Assembly: GCA_000717735.1 (NCBI GenBank)
Contig: JOBE01000010.1
Span: 178,464 to 242,463, forward strand
Length of the DNA: 64,000 nt
DNA from: Streptomyces griseoluteus
Lineage (GTDB): Bacteria; Actinomycetota; Actinomycetes; Streptomycetales; Streptomycetaceae
Direction: 5' to 3'
Part shown: positions 30,058 through 39,171 of the stretch, piece by piece
How the letters are laid out: each line of letters opens with the position of its first letter
Numbering within the stretch: the stretch's first letter is position 1
The notes under the pieces: model-generated
The model's database searches: none
Told to the model about the DNA's origin: nothing
What the model saw: only the letters and a program-made list of their open reading frames with translations
Made by a program: the position numbers and the translations under genes

Positions 30058-32809
30058 CCGGGCATCCGGCTGACCGGGTATTCGGCCGACCGGGTATTCG
30101 GCTGAACAGGCATCCGGCTGAACAGGCACGAGAAGCGGCGGGTCCGGGTGGCACACCCGGACCCTTCAGTCCGCGGGAGTGGGCGTACTCCTCCCAGCCC
30201 GTCACCGGGTCGGTCGCGAAGTAGTGGTAGGTCTCCGTCCGTTCGAAGGTGCCGTCACCGGTGAGGTCGTAGCTGATCCGGGCCTGCTGGCCGAGTCCGA
30301 CGGCCGTTCCGGCGTCGACCTGGAGGCGGAAGGCGGTGGAGCCGCCCGCCTTGAGGGTGCCGTTGACTCCCCTGACCTCGTAGACGAGCGGCCGGTTCGG
30401 CGTCCCGTCGTGGTTGCCGCCCTGCGCCGAGGCGATGGTGTCGCTTCCGGCCGTGGCGCCGGTGGCCGTGGTGAGCGCGCCGCCGGTGCGGAGCTGGAAG
30501 GTGTTGCCGGTGGACGGCTCCGGGTCCGGGTCGGTCCCGGGGCCGCCCGTCCCGGTGCCCGTCGCGGTGGAACGAGCCGGTACCGAGAGGGACTTGCCGT
30601 CGGAGAAGGTGACGGTCCGGGCGGTGGAGCCGTGGTTGTGGGCCACGTACGTCCGGGCGGTTCCCTTGGCGAAGACGGCGGAGGTCGGGATGGATCCGGT
30701 GACCGTCGCGTCGGGGGCGCCGAGGGTGTCGAGCGCGGTGAGCCAGTGGTAGGTATGGGCCTTGGACTCGCCCGCCTCCGGCGTGTACCCGGCGTGGCCC
30801 GCGTCCCACTTGGCCTTGGCGGCGCCGGGGTCGGCGAAGGACTGGAACTCCCAGAGGATGTCGCGCCATTCGACGGCGGGTCCGCCGTTCTCGCGTTCCA
30901 GTTCGGCGATGTTGCGCCGGACGGCGTCCTTGTGTCCGCCGAGGTGGAGCGAACCGCCGGTCACCGGGAGGACGTTGATGCCGTGGATCTCCTCGGGGTT
31001 GGCGGTCCACCAGGTGGAGTACGCGGCGCCGCTGCCCCACACCATTCCGGCGGTGTCGTGCTGGAAGGTGCCGGGGAAGACCTGCTGGTCGGCGTCGAAC
31101 CAGTACTGGGCGATGGCTTCGCCCTCGGTGGTCAGCAGATACGTGCCCAGGTCACGGAGCTGGGTGTCGCCGGTGGCCGAGCCCCACAGGACGAGGGCGG
31201 CGCTGAGGTTGGTCGACTCGGAGGACGACTCCTGGTTGTTGCCGGCGGCGAAGCCCTGGTGTCCGCTGGCCCAGCTGTGTCCGGCGTAGACGTCGAAGCC
31301 GCGGAGGAAGGGGTAGGCGCCGTCGGTGCGGCTGGGGTTGGCGGTGTCCCTGACCAGGGTCTTGACCATGGCCCCCCAGGCGGAGTCGGCCGCCCAGGCC
31401 GCGTCGTACTGGGCGACGATCGCGGCGGCGTACACGTAGTAGCCGTAGTGGAAGTGGTGGTCGTTGAGTTCGGTGTCGCTGCCGTAGGAGGCCGGGTAGC
31501 CGGTGAGGGTCTTCCAGGTCCTGTCGTACGAGAACTCGCTCGCCCCGCCGACCGTGAACCAGTCCTGGAGGCGTCCCTTGATCTGGCCGAGGAGCTTGTC
31601 GCGGAGTGCGGTATCGCCGATCTGCTCGGCGAGCGGCACCAGTTGGGCGAGTTTTCCGAGCGCCTTGCCGGTCCAGTAGGTGTCGACGGCTCCGGAGAAC
31701 GGGTCTGCGGAGTTGGCGACCTCGTTGAGGTAGCCGCGCAGCCGGGCGGGGTCGGCTCCCGTGCCGCCCGGCAGTCCGGGCAGGGTCGCGGCGGCCTTCT
31801 GGGTGGTGGTGAAGGTGGCCGCCTCCCGGACCTTCATGGTGCCGCGGGGCGAGACGTACGTGTACGGGGTGAGCGGGTCGGTGGTGTGCAGCCACTGGTG
31901 CCGGTAGAGCGCCTGGAGGGCGCCGCGCTCGGTGCCCTCCTTGGCCTCGGTGGTGAGGGTGTAGGCGGCCCGGACGGTGCCCGCTTCGTAGCTCCAGTTC
32001 ACGGTGGATCCGGTGACGAAGCTGTAGGCGTACTTCCGGTAGGTCGCGAGGGCGTCGGTGGAGGGGAGGACGGCGACGGAGAAGTAGTCCTTGCCTCCGA
32101 GGCCCGCGGTGATGGTGGAGCCGGAGACGTTCCAGTCGGTGCCGCCGGGCGCGAAGAGGGCGTAGTGGTGTCCGGCGACGGTGATGCCGAGGACGTTGCC
32201 CTGGTCGGCAAAGACGGCGGGCGCGGTGGCGGTGGTGATCCGGGCGTCGCCGCCGGTGCCCTTGGCGTACACGAAGGGCATGCCGTGGCCGATGGTGGTC
32301 CGCAGGGTGCGGGCGCCGTCGGACCAGTAGGGGGTGACGGTCCAGTCGGACCAGGCGTCGGCCTTGGTGTCGGGCGAGTTGAGGCCGGTGAGGCCGAGGG
32401 TGAGGTCGCGTTTGTGGGCGAACTCGTACTGCCGCCCCTCGCCGACGACGGCGGGGGTGGTCGGATAGCCGATCTCCAGGCCTCCGGACACGGCCTGGTA
32501 GGTGAGCGGATGCCCGTACATGGGGGTGGAGTAGGGGTTGTCCCCGTACCGCTGGTAGGCGAGGGAGGACCACCAGTCGTTCGTGGGGACCGGCTTGCCC
32601 TGGGCGGCGGGGGTGACCTTCGGGGTGACGGGTGCACCGGTGTTGGTGGTGGGGCCGGAGGTTCCGGCCGGACGGGTGTCGGAGTAGCTTCCGGCGCCCG
32701 TGGGGACGGTGGCGGCGGCGGCCGGGGCGGCGGCGGGGCCGAGTCCCAGGGCGGCGAGGGCGGAGACCAGGACCAGCGCTGCGGCCGGCCTTCTGCGGGG
32801 GGCTGGCAT
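30020..32809 (-). CDS. secreted GH81 endo-beta-1,3-glucanase, C-terminus truncated
   Basis: A glycoside hydrolase family 81 enzyme that cleaves beta-1,3-glucans such as laminarin and fungal wall glucan. A signal peptide (RRRPAAALVLVSALAALGLG, cleaved after PAAAA) sends it outside. GH81 features are NDWWSSLAYQRYG near residue 80, DTELNDHHFHYGYYVYAAAIVAQYD and the catalytic Glu-rich NNQESSSESTNLSAALVLWG. After a Gly/Pro linker a beta-glucan-binding-like module begins (NTFQLRTGGALTTATGATAGSD) but stops making sense after HSRGLKG. The last 45 or so residues are encoded by the hairpin and the 16-bp repeats. An ATG at 32809 is chosen because GAGGTG sits 6 bases upstream. A LacI box lies 22 bp upstream of this start. 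Confidence 0.93.
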   Translation of the reverse strand: MPAPRRRPAAALVLVSALAALGLGPAAAPAAAATVPTGAGSYSDTRPAGTSGPTTNTGAPVTPKVTPAAQGKPVPTNDWWSSLAYQRYGDNPYSTPMYGHPLTYQAVSGGLEIGYPTTPAVVGEGRQYEFAHKRDLTLGLTGLNSPDTKADAWSDWTVTPYWSDGARTLRTTIGHGMPFVYAKGTGGDARITTATAPAVFADQGNVLGITVAGHHYALFAPGGTDWNVSGSTITAGLGGKDYFSVAVLPSTDALATYRKYAYSFVTGSTVNWSYEAGTVRAAYTLTTEAKEGTERGALQALYRHQWLHTTDPLTPYTYVSPRGTMKVREAATFTTTQKAAATLPGLPGGTGADPARLRGYLNEVANSADPFSGAVDTYWTGKALGKLAQLVPLAEQIGDTALRDKLLGQIKGRLQDWFTVGGASEFSYDRTWKTLTGYPASYGSDTELNDHHFHYGYYVYAAAIVAQYDAAWAADSAWGAMVKTLVRDTANPSRTDGAYPFLRGFDVYAGHSWASGHQGFAAGNNQESSSESTNLSAALVLWGSATGDTQLRDLGTYLLTTEGEAIAQYWFDADQQVFPGTFQHDTAGMVWGSGAAYSTWWTANPEEIHGINVLPVTGGSLHLGGHKDAVRRNIAELERENGGPAVEWRDILWEFQSFADPGAAKAKWDAGHAGYTPEAGESKAHTYHWLTALDTLGAPDATVTGSIPTSAVFAKGTARTYVAHNHGSTARTVTFSDGKSLSVPARSTATGTGTGGPGTDPDPEPSTGNTFQLRTGGALTTATGATAGSDTIASAQGGNHDGTPNRPLVYEVRGVNGTLKAGGSTAFRLQVDAGTAVGLGQQARISYDLTGDGTFERTETYHYFATDPVTGWEEYAHSRGLKGPGVPPGPAASRACSAGCLFSRIPGRPNTRSAGCPVRRRRGGPARSG
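30054..30133. repeat. five tandem copies of a 16-bp unit
   Basis: Units of the type CTGACCGGGTATTCGG run at 30054, 30070, 30086, 30102 and 30118 with a few substitutions. The LacI stop codon is in the first unit. Because 16 is not a multiple of three, gain or loss of a unit shifts the reading frame of the overlapping GH81 tail. Confidence 0.9.
30140..30164. terminator. 11-bp hairpin between convergent LacI and GH81 genes
   Basis: GGGTCCGGGTG, a 3-base loop and CACCCGGACCC form a stable stem downstream of the LacI gene. It also lies inside the 3' end of the predicted GH81 frame, which suggests that the GH81 gene once ended before this point. Confidence 0.75.
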
Positions 32810-32830
32810 GAACGGCACCTCATGTCGTCA

Positions 32831-32842
32831 GAGAGCGCTCTC
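32831..32842. promoter_or_regulatory. LacI-family operator at the GH81 start
   Basis: GAGAGCGCTCTC is a perfect 12-bp palindrome, flanked by TCA on the left and A on the right. It lies just upstream of the GH81 start and shares its core with the boxes at 28917 and 32983. Confidence 0.88.
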
Positions 32843-32982
32843 AGATCGCCGGAAACGTAAAACCGCTGAAACAACTGTGTCAAGAGGTTGAACACAGCGA
32901 GGAGTTGAGGGTGCTTCCCGTCCGTTACGCCTTCGAGCCTTGACGGATGGACTCCTTCACGGGCACGCTCCCCCCGCACGCT

Positions 32983-32996
32983 TGAGAGCGCTCTCA
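32983..32996. promoter_or_regulatory. LacI-family operator upstream of the sugar transporter
   Basis: TGAGAGCGCTCTCA is a perfect 14-bp palindrome 38 bp before the sugar-binding lipoprotein gene. It is the best copy of the three operators and should control the transporter and beta-glucosidase operon. Confidence 0.92.
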
Positions 32997-33034
32997 GAGG
33001 CTCTCGCTCGTTCCGGAGCCAAGGGAGGCTTCCC

Positions 33035-34351
33035 ATGCCCATCGCCCGAGCCGCGATCACCACCACGAGAAGAGCCGCCGTCCGCCTGGGAGCGGTCGCG
33101 CTCACCGGAGCCCTGCTCGCCGCCTGCGGAGGCACCTCGGACGACACCTCCGCCGACGGTGCGGGCGGCGAGGTGACCCTCACCGTCGACCTGTTCGGCT
33201 CCTTCGGGTACAAGGAGGCCGGGCTGTACGCCGAGTACGAGAAGCTCCACCCCGGCGTCACCATCAAGCAGACGGACACGGAGGACGAGGCCGACTACTG
33301 GAAGTCCCTCCAGACCCGGCTGGCCGGCGGCGCCGGCCTCGCCGACGTCCAGGGCATCGAGGTCGGCCGGATCGCCTCCGTCGCCCAGCAGCAGTCCGAG
33401 CGGTTCGAGGACCTGCGCAAGTACGGCGCCGACGGGCTCAAGGACCAGTTCGCCCCCGCCAAGTGGGCCGCCGCCACCGGCAAGGGCGGCGAGATCCTCG
33501 GACTCGGCACGGACGTCGGCCCCGAGGCGATGTGCTACCGCACCGACCTGTTCAAGGCCGCCGGACTGCCCACCGACCGCGAGGAACTCGCCCGGAAGTG
33601 GGCCACCTGGGACGGCTACCTGGCGCTCGGGAAGCAGTACAAGGCGAAGGCCCCCGGCAAGAGCGCCTGGCTCGACAGCGTCGGCAGCCTCTACTCGATC
33701 ATGATCGGGCAGGAGAAGGAGCGCTACTACGACGCCTCGGGGAAGCTGATCTGGGAGGACAACCCCGCCCTGCGCACCGCCTGGGACCACTCCGTCCAGG
33801 CGGCCCAGGACGGACTGAGCGCCAAGCTCGACCAGTGGTCACCGCAGTGGAACCAGGCCTTCGCGGCCGGCTCCTTCGCCACCATCCCGTGCCCCGCGTG
33901 GATGCTGGGCTACATCAAGGGCCAGGCCGGTGAGGCAGGCAAGGGCAAGTGGGACGTGGCCGCGCTGCCCGGCGGCGCGGGCAACTGGGGCGGCTCCTAC
34001 CTGGCGGTGCCCAAGGCCGCCAAGCACAAGAAGGAGGCGTACGAGCTGGTGAAGTGGCTGACCGCTCCCGAGCAGCAGGCCCGGCTCTTCGAGAAGCAGG
34101 GCAACTTCCCCTCCGCCACGGGCGCCATCGCGAAGGTCGCCGACGCGAAGGACCCGTTCTTCTCCGACGCCCCGATCGGCCGGATCTTCGGCGAGGCGGC
34201 GAAGGCGGCCCCCGTCCAGGTGCTCGGCGTGCACGACCAGAACATCGCGCAGCAGATCACGAACGCGCTGAGCGAGGTGGAGCGGAAGGGGACCTCGCCC
34301 GAGAAGGCCTGGTCGAACGCCAAGAAGGGCGTCGCGAACACGATCGGCTGA
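33035..34351 (+). CDS. oligosaccharide ABC transporter, family 1 solute-binding lipoprotein
   Basis: CebE/BglE-like sugar-binding lipoprotein of 438 residues. The signal peptide has Arg pairs (TTTRRAAVRLGAVALTG) and the lipobox LLAAC at about residue 31. The mature protein has the family-1 pattern VTLTVDLFGSFGYKEAGLYAEYEKLHPGV and many exposed Trp residues suited to stacking on sugars. GGGAGG stands before the ATG. A perfect LacI box and the neighbouring GH81 and GH1 enzymes suggest that the ligand is a short beta-1,3-glucan (laminari-oligosaccharide) rather than cellobiose; the sequence alone cannot decide. Confidence 0.95.
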   Translation: MPIARAAITTTRRAAVRLGAVALTGALLAACGGTSDDTSADGAGGEVTLTVDLFGSFGYKEAGLYAEYEKLHPGVTIKQTDTEDEADYWKSLQTRLAGGAGLADVQGIEVGRIASVAQQQSERFEDLRKYGADGLKDQFAPAKWAAATGKGGEILGLGTDVGPEAMCYRTDLFKAAGLPTDREELARKWATWDGYLALGKQYKAKAPGKSAWLDSVGSLYSIMIGQEKERYYDASGKLIWEDNPALRTAWDHSVQAAQDGLSAKLDQWSPQWNQAFAAGSFATIPCPAWMLGYIKGQAGEAGKGKWDVAALPGGAGNWGGSYLAVPKAAKHKKEAYELVKWLTAPEQQARLFEKQGNFPSATGAIAKVADAKDPFFSDAPIGRIFGEAAKAAPVQVLGVHDQNIAQQITNALSEVERKGTSPEKAWSNAKKGVANTIG

Positions 34352-34430
34352 CCGGCGGCGACGGGCGGGCGGACACGCGTCGGCCTGCCCGCCCCCTTCT
34401 CGACGCCTTCTCAGGCAGGCCTCGTCCCGT

Positions 34431-34472
34431 ACGCCTCCTCAGGCACGCCTCCTCAGGTACGCCTCCTCTCCC
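34431..34472. repeat. 14-bp tandem repeat, three copies
   Basis: ACGCCTCCTCAGGC, then the same with a final T, then a third copy with a changed end, fill most of the gap between the binding-protein and permease genes. A further degenerate copy lies just upstream. No hairpin or coding role is seen. Confidence 0.75.
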
Positions 34473-34495
34473 GCTCCCCTCCGAAGGGCCGCCCC

Positions 34496-35461
34496 GTGAC
34501 CCTCACCGCATCCGAGAGCCCGGCGCCGCCGAGGCCGGTTCCGCCGCCCGCGCGGCGGGGATCCGCCCGGCGGGCCTGGCAGACGTTCTCCCCGTACGCC
34601 TACCTCGCCCCGTTCTTCACCCTGTTCGCCGCCTTCGGCCTCTTCCCGCTGATCTACACGGCCTTCGTCTCGCTGTACCGGGTGGAGCTCCAGACGCCCG
34701 GCGAGATGGAGTGGCGCGGTCTCGGCAACTACACCGCCCTCTTCGGCGACGAGTACTTCTGGACCTCCCTGCGCAACACCTTCACCATCGGTGTGCTGTC
34801 CACCGTGCCGCAGCTGGTCATGGCCCTGGGCCTCGCGCATCTGCTGAACTACCGGATGCGCGGCCGCACGTTCCTGCGGACCGCGGTCCTCCTGCCGTAC
34901 GCGACCTCCGTGGCCGCGGCCACCCTCGTCTTCGCCCAGCTCTTCGGGCGCGACTTCGGGCTGGTCAACTACGCGCTCGGCCTGGTCGGCATCGACCCCG
35001 TCGACTGGCAGAACGGCACGGTCGCCTCGCAGATCGCCGTGTCCACGGTCGTCATCTGGCGCTGGACCGGCTACAACGCGCTGATCTACCTGGCCGGCAT
35101 GCAGTCGATCCCCCACGAGCTGTACGAGGCGGCCGCGATGGACGGGGCCTCGCGGTGGCGCCAGTTCTTCCACGTCACGCTGCCGGGCCTGCGGCCCACG
35201 ATCGTGTTCACCGTCATCGTCTCGACGATCGGCGCGACCCAGCTGTTCGGGGAGCCGCTGCTGCTCGAAGGGTCCATCTCGGGCGGCATCTCGCACCAGT
35301 ACCAGACCCTCGGCCTGTACATGTACGAGCAGGGCTGGGGCTTCTTCCACCTGGGCAGGGCCGCCGCCATCGCCTGGGTGATGCTCCTGCTCATCGTGGT
35401 GATCGTCGGGGCCAACGCCCTGATCGCGCGCCGCCGTTCCCGCAAGGAGGCCGGCCGATGA
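34496..35461 (+). CDS. sugar ABC transporter permease 1
   Basis: MalF/CebF-type permease, 321 residues, with six hydrophobic segments after a short cytoplasmic lead. The EAA loop that docks the ATPase is ELYEAAAMDGASRWRQFFHVTLPGLRP near residue 210. The GTG start follows a poor ribosome-binding context after the 14-bp repeats. Its stop overlaps the next gene by ATGA. The pair forms the membrane channel for the sugar carried by the lipoprotein at 33035. No ATPase gene is present; in Streptomyces the shared ATPase MsiK usually serves such systems. Confidence 0.95.
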   Translation: MTLTASESPAPPRPVPPPARRGSARRAWQTFSPYAYLAPFFTLFAAFGLFPLIYTAFVSLYRVELQTPGEMEWRGLGNYTALFGDEYFWTSLRNTFTIGVLSTVPQLVMALGLAHLLNYRMRGRTFLRTAVLLPYATSVAAATLVFAQLFGRDFGLVNYALGLVGIDPVDWQNGTVASQIAVSTVVIWRWTGYNALIYLAGMQSIPHELYEAAAMDGASRWRQFFHVTLPGLRPTIVFTVIVSTIGATQLFGEPLLLEGSISGGISHQYQTLGLYMYEQGWGFFHLGRAAAIAWVMLLLIVVIVGANALIARRRSRKEAGR

Positions 35462-36396
35462 CCGCGCCGACCGCCCCGGCGGCCACCCCGGCCCCGACCG
35501 GACCCACCGACCCGGCGACCACTCCCCCGGCCCCCGTACGCGCGCGCGTGCCACGGCGCGGAGCCCGCCGGGCCGGCCGCACCCTGCACGCCGGTCCGCT
35601 CGCCTACGCGATCCTGATCGTCGCCGTGCTCTTCTCCGCCTTCCCCTTCTACTGGACGATCGTCGCCGCGAGCCGCTCCAACGCCGACCTGGCGAAGGTC
35701 CCGCCGGCCCTGCTCCCCGGGCCGAACCTGATCAAGAACTTCGAGGCCGTCCTCGAAGAGGCGGACATAGGCAAGGCACTCCTCAACTCGCTCATCGTCT
35801 CCGGGTCGATCACCCTCGGCACCGTGCTGTGCTGCACGCTCGCCGGTTTCGCCTTCGCCAAGCTGAGGTTCCGGGGCCGGGGCGCGCTGCTCGCGATCAC
35901 CGTCGGCACCATGATGATCCCGCCGCAGCTGGGCGTGATCCCACTGTTCATGCTGATCGCCGAGCTCGGCTGGGTGAACCAGCTCCAGGCGGTGATCCTG
36001 CCGGGGCTGGTGTCCGCGTTCGGGGTGTTCTTCATGCGCCAGTACCTGACGCAGGCGCTGCCGGACGAGCTGATCGAGGCCGCCCGCGTCGACGGCGCCT
36101 CCACGGCCCGGATCTTCTGGTCGATCGTGGTGCCGATCGCGCGGCCCGGCATGGCCGTCCTCGGCCTGCTGACCTTCATGGCCGCGTGGAACGACTTCTT
36201 CTGGCCGGTCGTCGCCCTCACCTCGTCCGAGCCCACCGTCCAGGTCGCCCTGCGCCAGCTCGGCGGCGGCTACGTCCACGACCAGTCCGTGATCATGGCC
36301 GGCACGCTGCTCGGCACCCTGCCGGTGCTGCTGGTCTTCGGACTGCTCGGCCGGCAGATCGTCGGCGGCATCATGCAGGGCGCGGTCAAGGGCTGA
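35458..36396 (+). CDS. sugar ABC transporter permease 2
   Basis: MalG/CebG-type permease, 312 residues. The first 45 residues are a Pro/Thr/Ala-rich cytoplasmic tail with a basic end, then six membrane segments follow. The EAA loop is ELIEAARVDGASTARIFWSIVVPIARPGMAV. It is translationally coupled to permease 1 and followed 84 bp later by the beta-glucosidase gene, so transport and breakdown of the imported sugar are made together. Confidence 0.95.
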   Translation: MTAPTAPAATPAPTGPTDPATTPPAPVRARVPRRGARRAGRTLHAGPLAYAILIVAVLFSAFPFYWTIVAASRSNADLAKVPPALLPGPNLIKNFEAVLEEADIGKALLNSLIVSGSITLGTVLCCTLAGFAFAKLRFRGRGALLAITVGTMMIPPQLGVIPLFMLIAELGWVNQLQAVILPGLVSAFGVFFMRQYLTQALPDELIEAARVDGASTARIFWSIVVPIARPGMAVLGLLTFMAAWNDFFWPVVALTSSEPTVQVALRQLGGGYVHDQSVIMAGTLLGTLPVLLVFGLLGRQIVGGIMQGAVKG

Positions 36397-36480
36397 CCCA
36401 CGGAACGACCACCACTCCGGGTCGACCGGCACTCCACCCGCCTCACCCCCAGACGTCTCACTCCAGGGAGTTCCCACCCC

Positions 36481-37887
36481 ATGACCGCGCTCGACGCCCG
36501 CACCGACACCACGACGGTTCTCCGCTTCCCCGAGGGCTTCCGCTGGGGCACCGCCACGGCCGCCTACCAGATCGAGGGGGCCGCGGCGGAGGACGGCCGC
36601 ACGCCCTCCATCTGGGACACCTTCAGCCGCACGCCCGGCAAGGTCCGCAACGGCGACACCGGTGACATCGCCGCCGACCACTACCACCGGGTCGACGAGG
36701 ACGTCGCCCTGATGCGGCGCCTCGGCGTCACCGACTACCGCTTCTCGATCGCCTGGCCCCGGGTCCAGCCCACCGGACGCGGACCCGCCGTCCGCAAGGG
36801 CCTGGACTTCTACCGGCGCCTCGCCGACCGTCTCCTGGAGGCCGGCATCCGCCCGGTGGCGACGCTCTACCACTGGGACCTGCCGCAGGAGCTGGAGGAC
36901 GCGGGCGGCTGGCCGCACCGGGAGACCGCGTACCGATTCGCCGAGTACGCGGGCATCATGGCGGACGCGCTCGGCGACCGGGTCGCGACCTGGACCACGC
37001 TCAACGAGCCCTGGTGCGCGGCCTTCCTCGGCTACGGCAGCGGCGAGCACGCGCCGGGGCACACCAGCGCGCTCGGGTCGCTGCGCGCCGCCCACCACCT
37101 CAATCTCGCGCACGGGCTCGCGGCGCGTACGCTCCGGGGCGCGTTGCCCGGTGCGGCGGAGGTGTCCCTCACCCTCAACCTCCATGCGGTACGCGCCCTT
37201 TCGCAGGCCCCCGAGGACGTGGACGCGGCCCGCCGCATCGACGCGGTCGCCAACCGGATCTTCCTCGACCCCGTCTTCCACGGCCGGCTGCCGGAGGACC
37301 TGGTCCGCGACACGGCTCCGGTCACGGACTGGTCCTTCGTCCGGGACGGCGACCTGGCGACGGCGGCCGCGCCGCTCGACTTCCTCGGCATCAACTACTA
37401 CTCGCCCTCCGTCGTCGCGGCGGGCGCCTCCGAGGCGCCGTCGGCGTGGGCGGGCGCGGAGCAGCACGTCCGGTTCGAGCCCGCGCCCGGTCCGCGCACC
37501 GCGATGGACTGGCCGGTGGACGCGAACGGCCTGCACGAACTCCTCGTCAGGCTGCGGGACGAACTGCCGGGCGTCCCACTGGTGATCACCGAGAACGGCG
37601 CGGCGTACGACGACTACGCCGACCCCTCGGGGAACGTGAAGGACCCGGAGCGGGTGGCCTATCTCCACGGACACCTGGCGGCGGTCCACCGCGCCCTCGC
37701 CGACGGCGCCGACGTGCGCGGGTACTTCCTGTGGTCGCTCCTGGACAACTTCGAGTGGGCGTACGGCTACAGCAAGCGGTTCGGCATCGTGCACGTGGAC
37801 TTCGCGACGCAGCGCCGGACCCTCAAGGACAGCGCCCGCTGGTACGCGGAGGTCATCGCCCGAGGGGGCCTCACGGAGACGCCCTAG
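36481..37887 (+). CDS. GH1 beta-glucosidase
   Basis: Intracellular family 1 glycoside hydrolase, 468 residues, full length. The acid/base Glu is in [15 protein letters not shown] near residue 167. The nucleophile is in [12 protein letters not shown] near residue 370. [15 protein letters not shown] at the N-terminus and [19 protein letters not shown] at the C-terminus are family signatures. There is no signal peptide, so it hydrolyses oligosaccharides imported by the transporter encoded just upstream, probably to glucose. Its TAG stop shares the sequence CTAG with the TAG stop of the convergent esterase gene. Confidence 0.97.
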   Translation: MTALDARTDTTTVLRFPEGFRWGTATAAYQIEGAAAEDGRTPSIWDTFSRTPGKVRNGDTGDIAADHYHRVDEDVALMRRLGVTDYRFSIAWPRVQPTGRGPAVRKGLDFYRRLADRLLEAGIRPVATLYHWDLPQELEDAGGWPHRETAYRFAEYAGIMADALGDRVATWTTLNEPWCAAFLGYGSGEHAPGHTSALGSLRAAHHLNLAHGLAARTLRGALPGAAEVSLTLNLHAVRALSQAPEDVDAARRIDAVANRIFLDPVFHGRLPEDLVRDTAPVTDWSFVRDGDLATAAAPLDFLGINYYSPSVVAAGASEAPSAWAGAEQHVRFEPAPGPRTAMDWPVDANGLHELLVRLRDELPGVPLVITENGAAYDDYADPSGNVKDPERVAYLHGHLAAVHRALADGADVRGYFLWSLLDNFEWAYGYSKRFGIVHVDFATQRRTLKDSARWYAEVIARGGLTETP

Positions 37888-39113
37888 TGCTGCGCGTCCT
37901 TGACGAACACGATGCCGTCGCTGTCCCCCAGGTGCTCCGGGTCGAACGGGGCGTAGCCGAACCAGGGGGACACGCGGGGTGCGGGGCGGGTGTCGCCGAG
38001 GACGGTGGCCAGGCGCCGGGCGTCGACGAGGCTGCGGTCCTCCGGGAGCGCGTACAGGAGCCCTTCGATCGTGCCGGGCTCCGGCACGTCGACCCCCTGG
38101 TGCCTGATCGTGCCGAGGGCCGTGCTGATGAAGGCGTACTCCGCGCCCAGTTCGGCGCTCACCAGCGCACCGGCGCTCCACCACTCCAGCGGCGCCCCGC
38201 CCATCCGCATCGTGCTCTTCTCCCGCTGGAGGTGGGAGTTGTGGGCGTACACGAGTACCGGGCCCCGTGCGGCGACGGCGAGGAGGTTGTGGGCCATCAT
38301 CTGGTCCCGTACGCCGACGAGTCGGGTCAGGCGGGCCGGTGAGGCGTCGGCCATCCAGTAGTGGTAGCGCAGCAGGCCGAGGGCGGTGCGCCCGTGCAGT
38401 CGCGCCCGGTCCCAGGCGTCCGGCGAGGTCGCAGCGATCAGCTGTGGTGTCCACGCGTCGAGCAGCGCCGCCAGTTCGTCGGCGAGCAGGCGCAGCTCGC
38501 CGGCCTCGGCCGACCTGCCCACGGACCGGGACGGGTCCCTCATCGCGGCGGGTTCGGTCCACCGGTCGTCGGTGCCGAGCAGGTGGTCGAGCGTCTCGGC
38601 GGTGCAGGGGAGCAGGTCCGCGTCCAGCCGGGCCGCGAGGTAGCCGTGGAGTGTGGTGAGGGCCTGCCGGGGGCTCTCGGCGGCGGCGATCTCCAGCGGG
38701 CCGTCGAATCCGGCGAAGCGGAGCCGCTCGGACGCGGGCCGGCCCTCGTTGTGGGCGCGCATCCAGCGCACGAGTGCGCGGTTGGCCGCCGAGGTGCCCC
38801 AGCCGTGGCTGAAGCCCTGCTCCATGACCTCGTCGAGCGTGCTCCTCCCCGAGGTGACGTGGTCGTCGACGAGCAGTCCCCTGACGCAGTCGCTCTCGAT
38901 CGCGATCGTCCGGTAGCCCTCCTGCTCGACCAGTTGCCGGAACAGTTCGTTGCGCAGTTCGAGCAGGGCCTCCTCGCCGTGGGTGGGCTCGCCGAGGGCG
39001 AGCATCCGGGGCCGGGCCGGGAGCATTCCCATGACGGCGGCGGCGTCGACGGTGTGGGCGGCGCTCTCGATGTCAGCGCTCTGGATGTCAGCGGTCTTGA
39101 TGTCAGTCGCCAT
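37884..39113 (-). CDS. erythromycin-esterase-like protein
   Basis: Member of the EreA/EreB family, 409 residues. Conserved catalytic positions are present: [19 protein letters not shown] (Glu and His), IAIESDC and [10 protein letters not shown] with its two His. Family members hydrolyse the lactone of macrolides, but many related proteins have other or unknown substrates, so resistance should not be assumed. An ATG at 39113 with GAAGG directly upstream is used. The N-terminus has three short repeats ([15 protein letters not shown]). It is transcribed away from a MerR regulator, with a palindrome in the 58-bp gap, so it is likely induced by the ligand of that regulator. Confidence 0.9.
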   Translation of the reverse strand: MATDIKTADIQSADIESAAHTVDAAAVMGMLPARPRMLALGEPTHGEEALLELRNELFRQLVEQEGYRTIAIESDCVRGLLVDDHVTSGRSTLDEVMEQGFSHGWGTSAANRALVRWMRAHNEGRPASERLRFAGFDGPLEIAAAESPRQALTTLHGYLAARLDADLLPCTAETLDHLLGTDDRWTEPAAMRDPSRSVGRSAEAGELRLLADELAALLDAWTPQLIAATSPDAWDRARLHGRTALGLLRYHYWMADASPARLTRLVGVRDQMMAHNLLAVAARGPVLVYAHNSHLQREKSTMRMGGAPLEWWSAGALVSAELGAEYAFISTALGTIRHQGVDVPEPGTIEGLLYALPEDRSLVDARRLATVLGDTRPAPRVSPWFGYAPFDPEHLGDSDGIVFVKDAQH

Positions 39114-39116
39114 GCC

Positions 39117-39134
39117 TTCAACGCTATCGTTGAA
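39117..39134. promoter_or_regulatory. inverted repeat in the esterase/MerR intergenic gap
   Basis: TTCAACG, four bases and CGTTGAA form a perfect palindrome with arms of 7, four bases upstream of the esterase start codon. Its position between divergent genes makes it the likely operator of the adjacent MerR-type regulator. Confidence 0.75.
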
Positions 39135-39171
39135 CTCTCGGTTGAGGCTTTCGCTCCATATCCTCGGTGCC

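Noticed and set aside
35086..38562. A 1158-codon minus-strand frame across the permease and beta-glucosidase genes
   Set aside because: It overlaps three clearly recognised genes on the other strand and has no family resemblance.
37884..39113. Calling the esterase-like gene a macrolide resistance gene
   Set aside because: Catalytic positions are conserved, but the family includes many proteins without macrolide activity and no other resistance gene is near.
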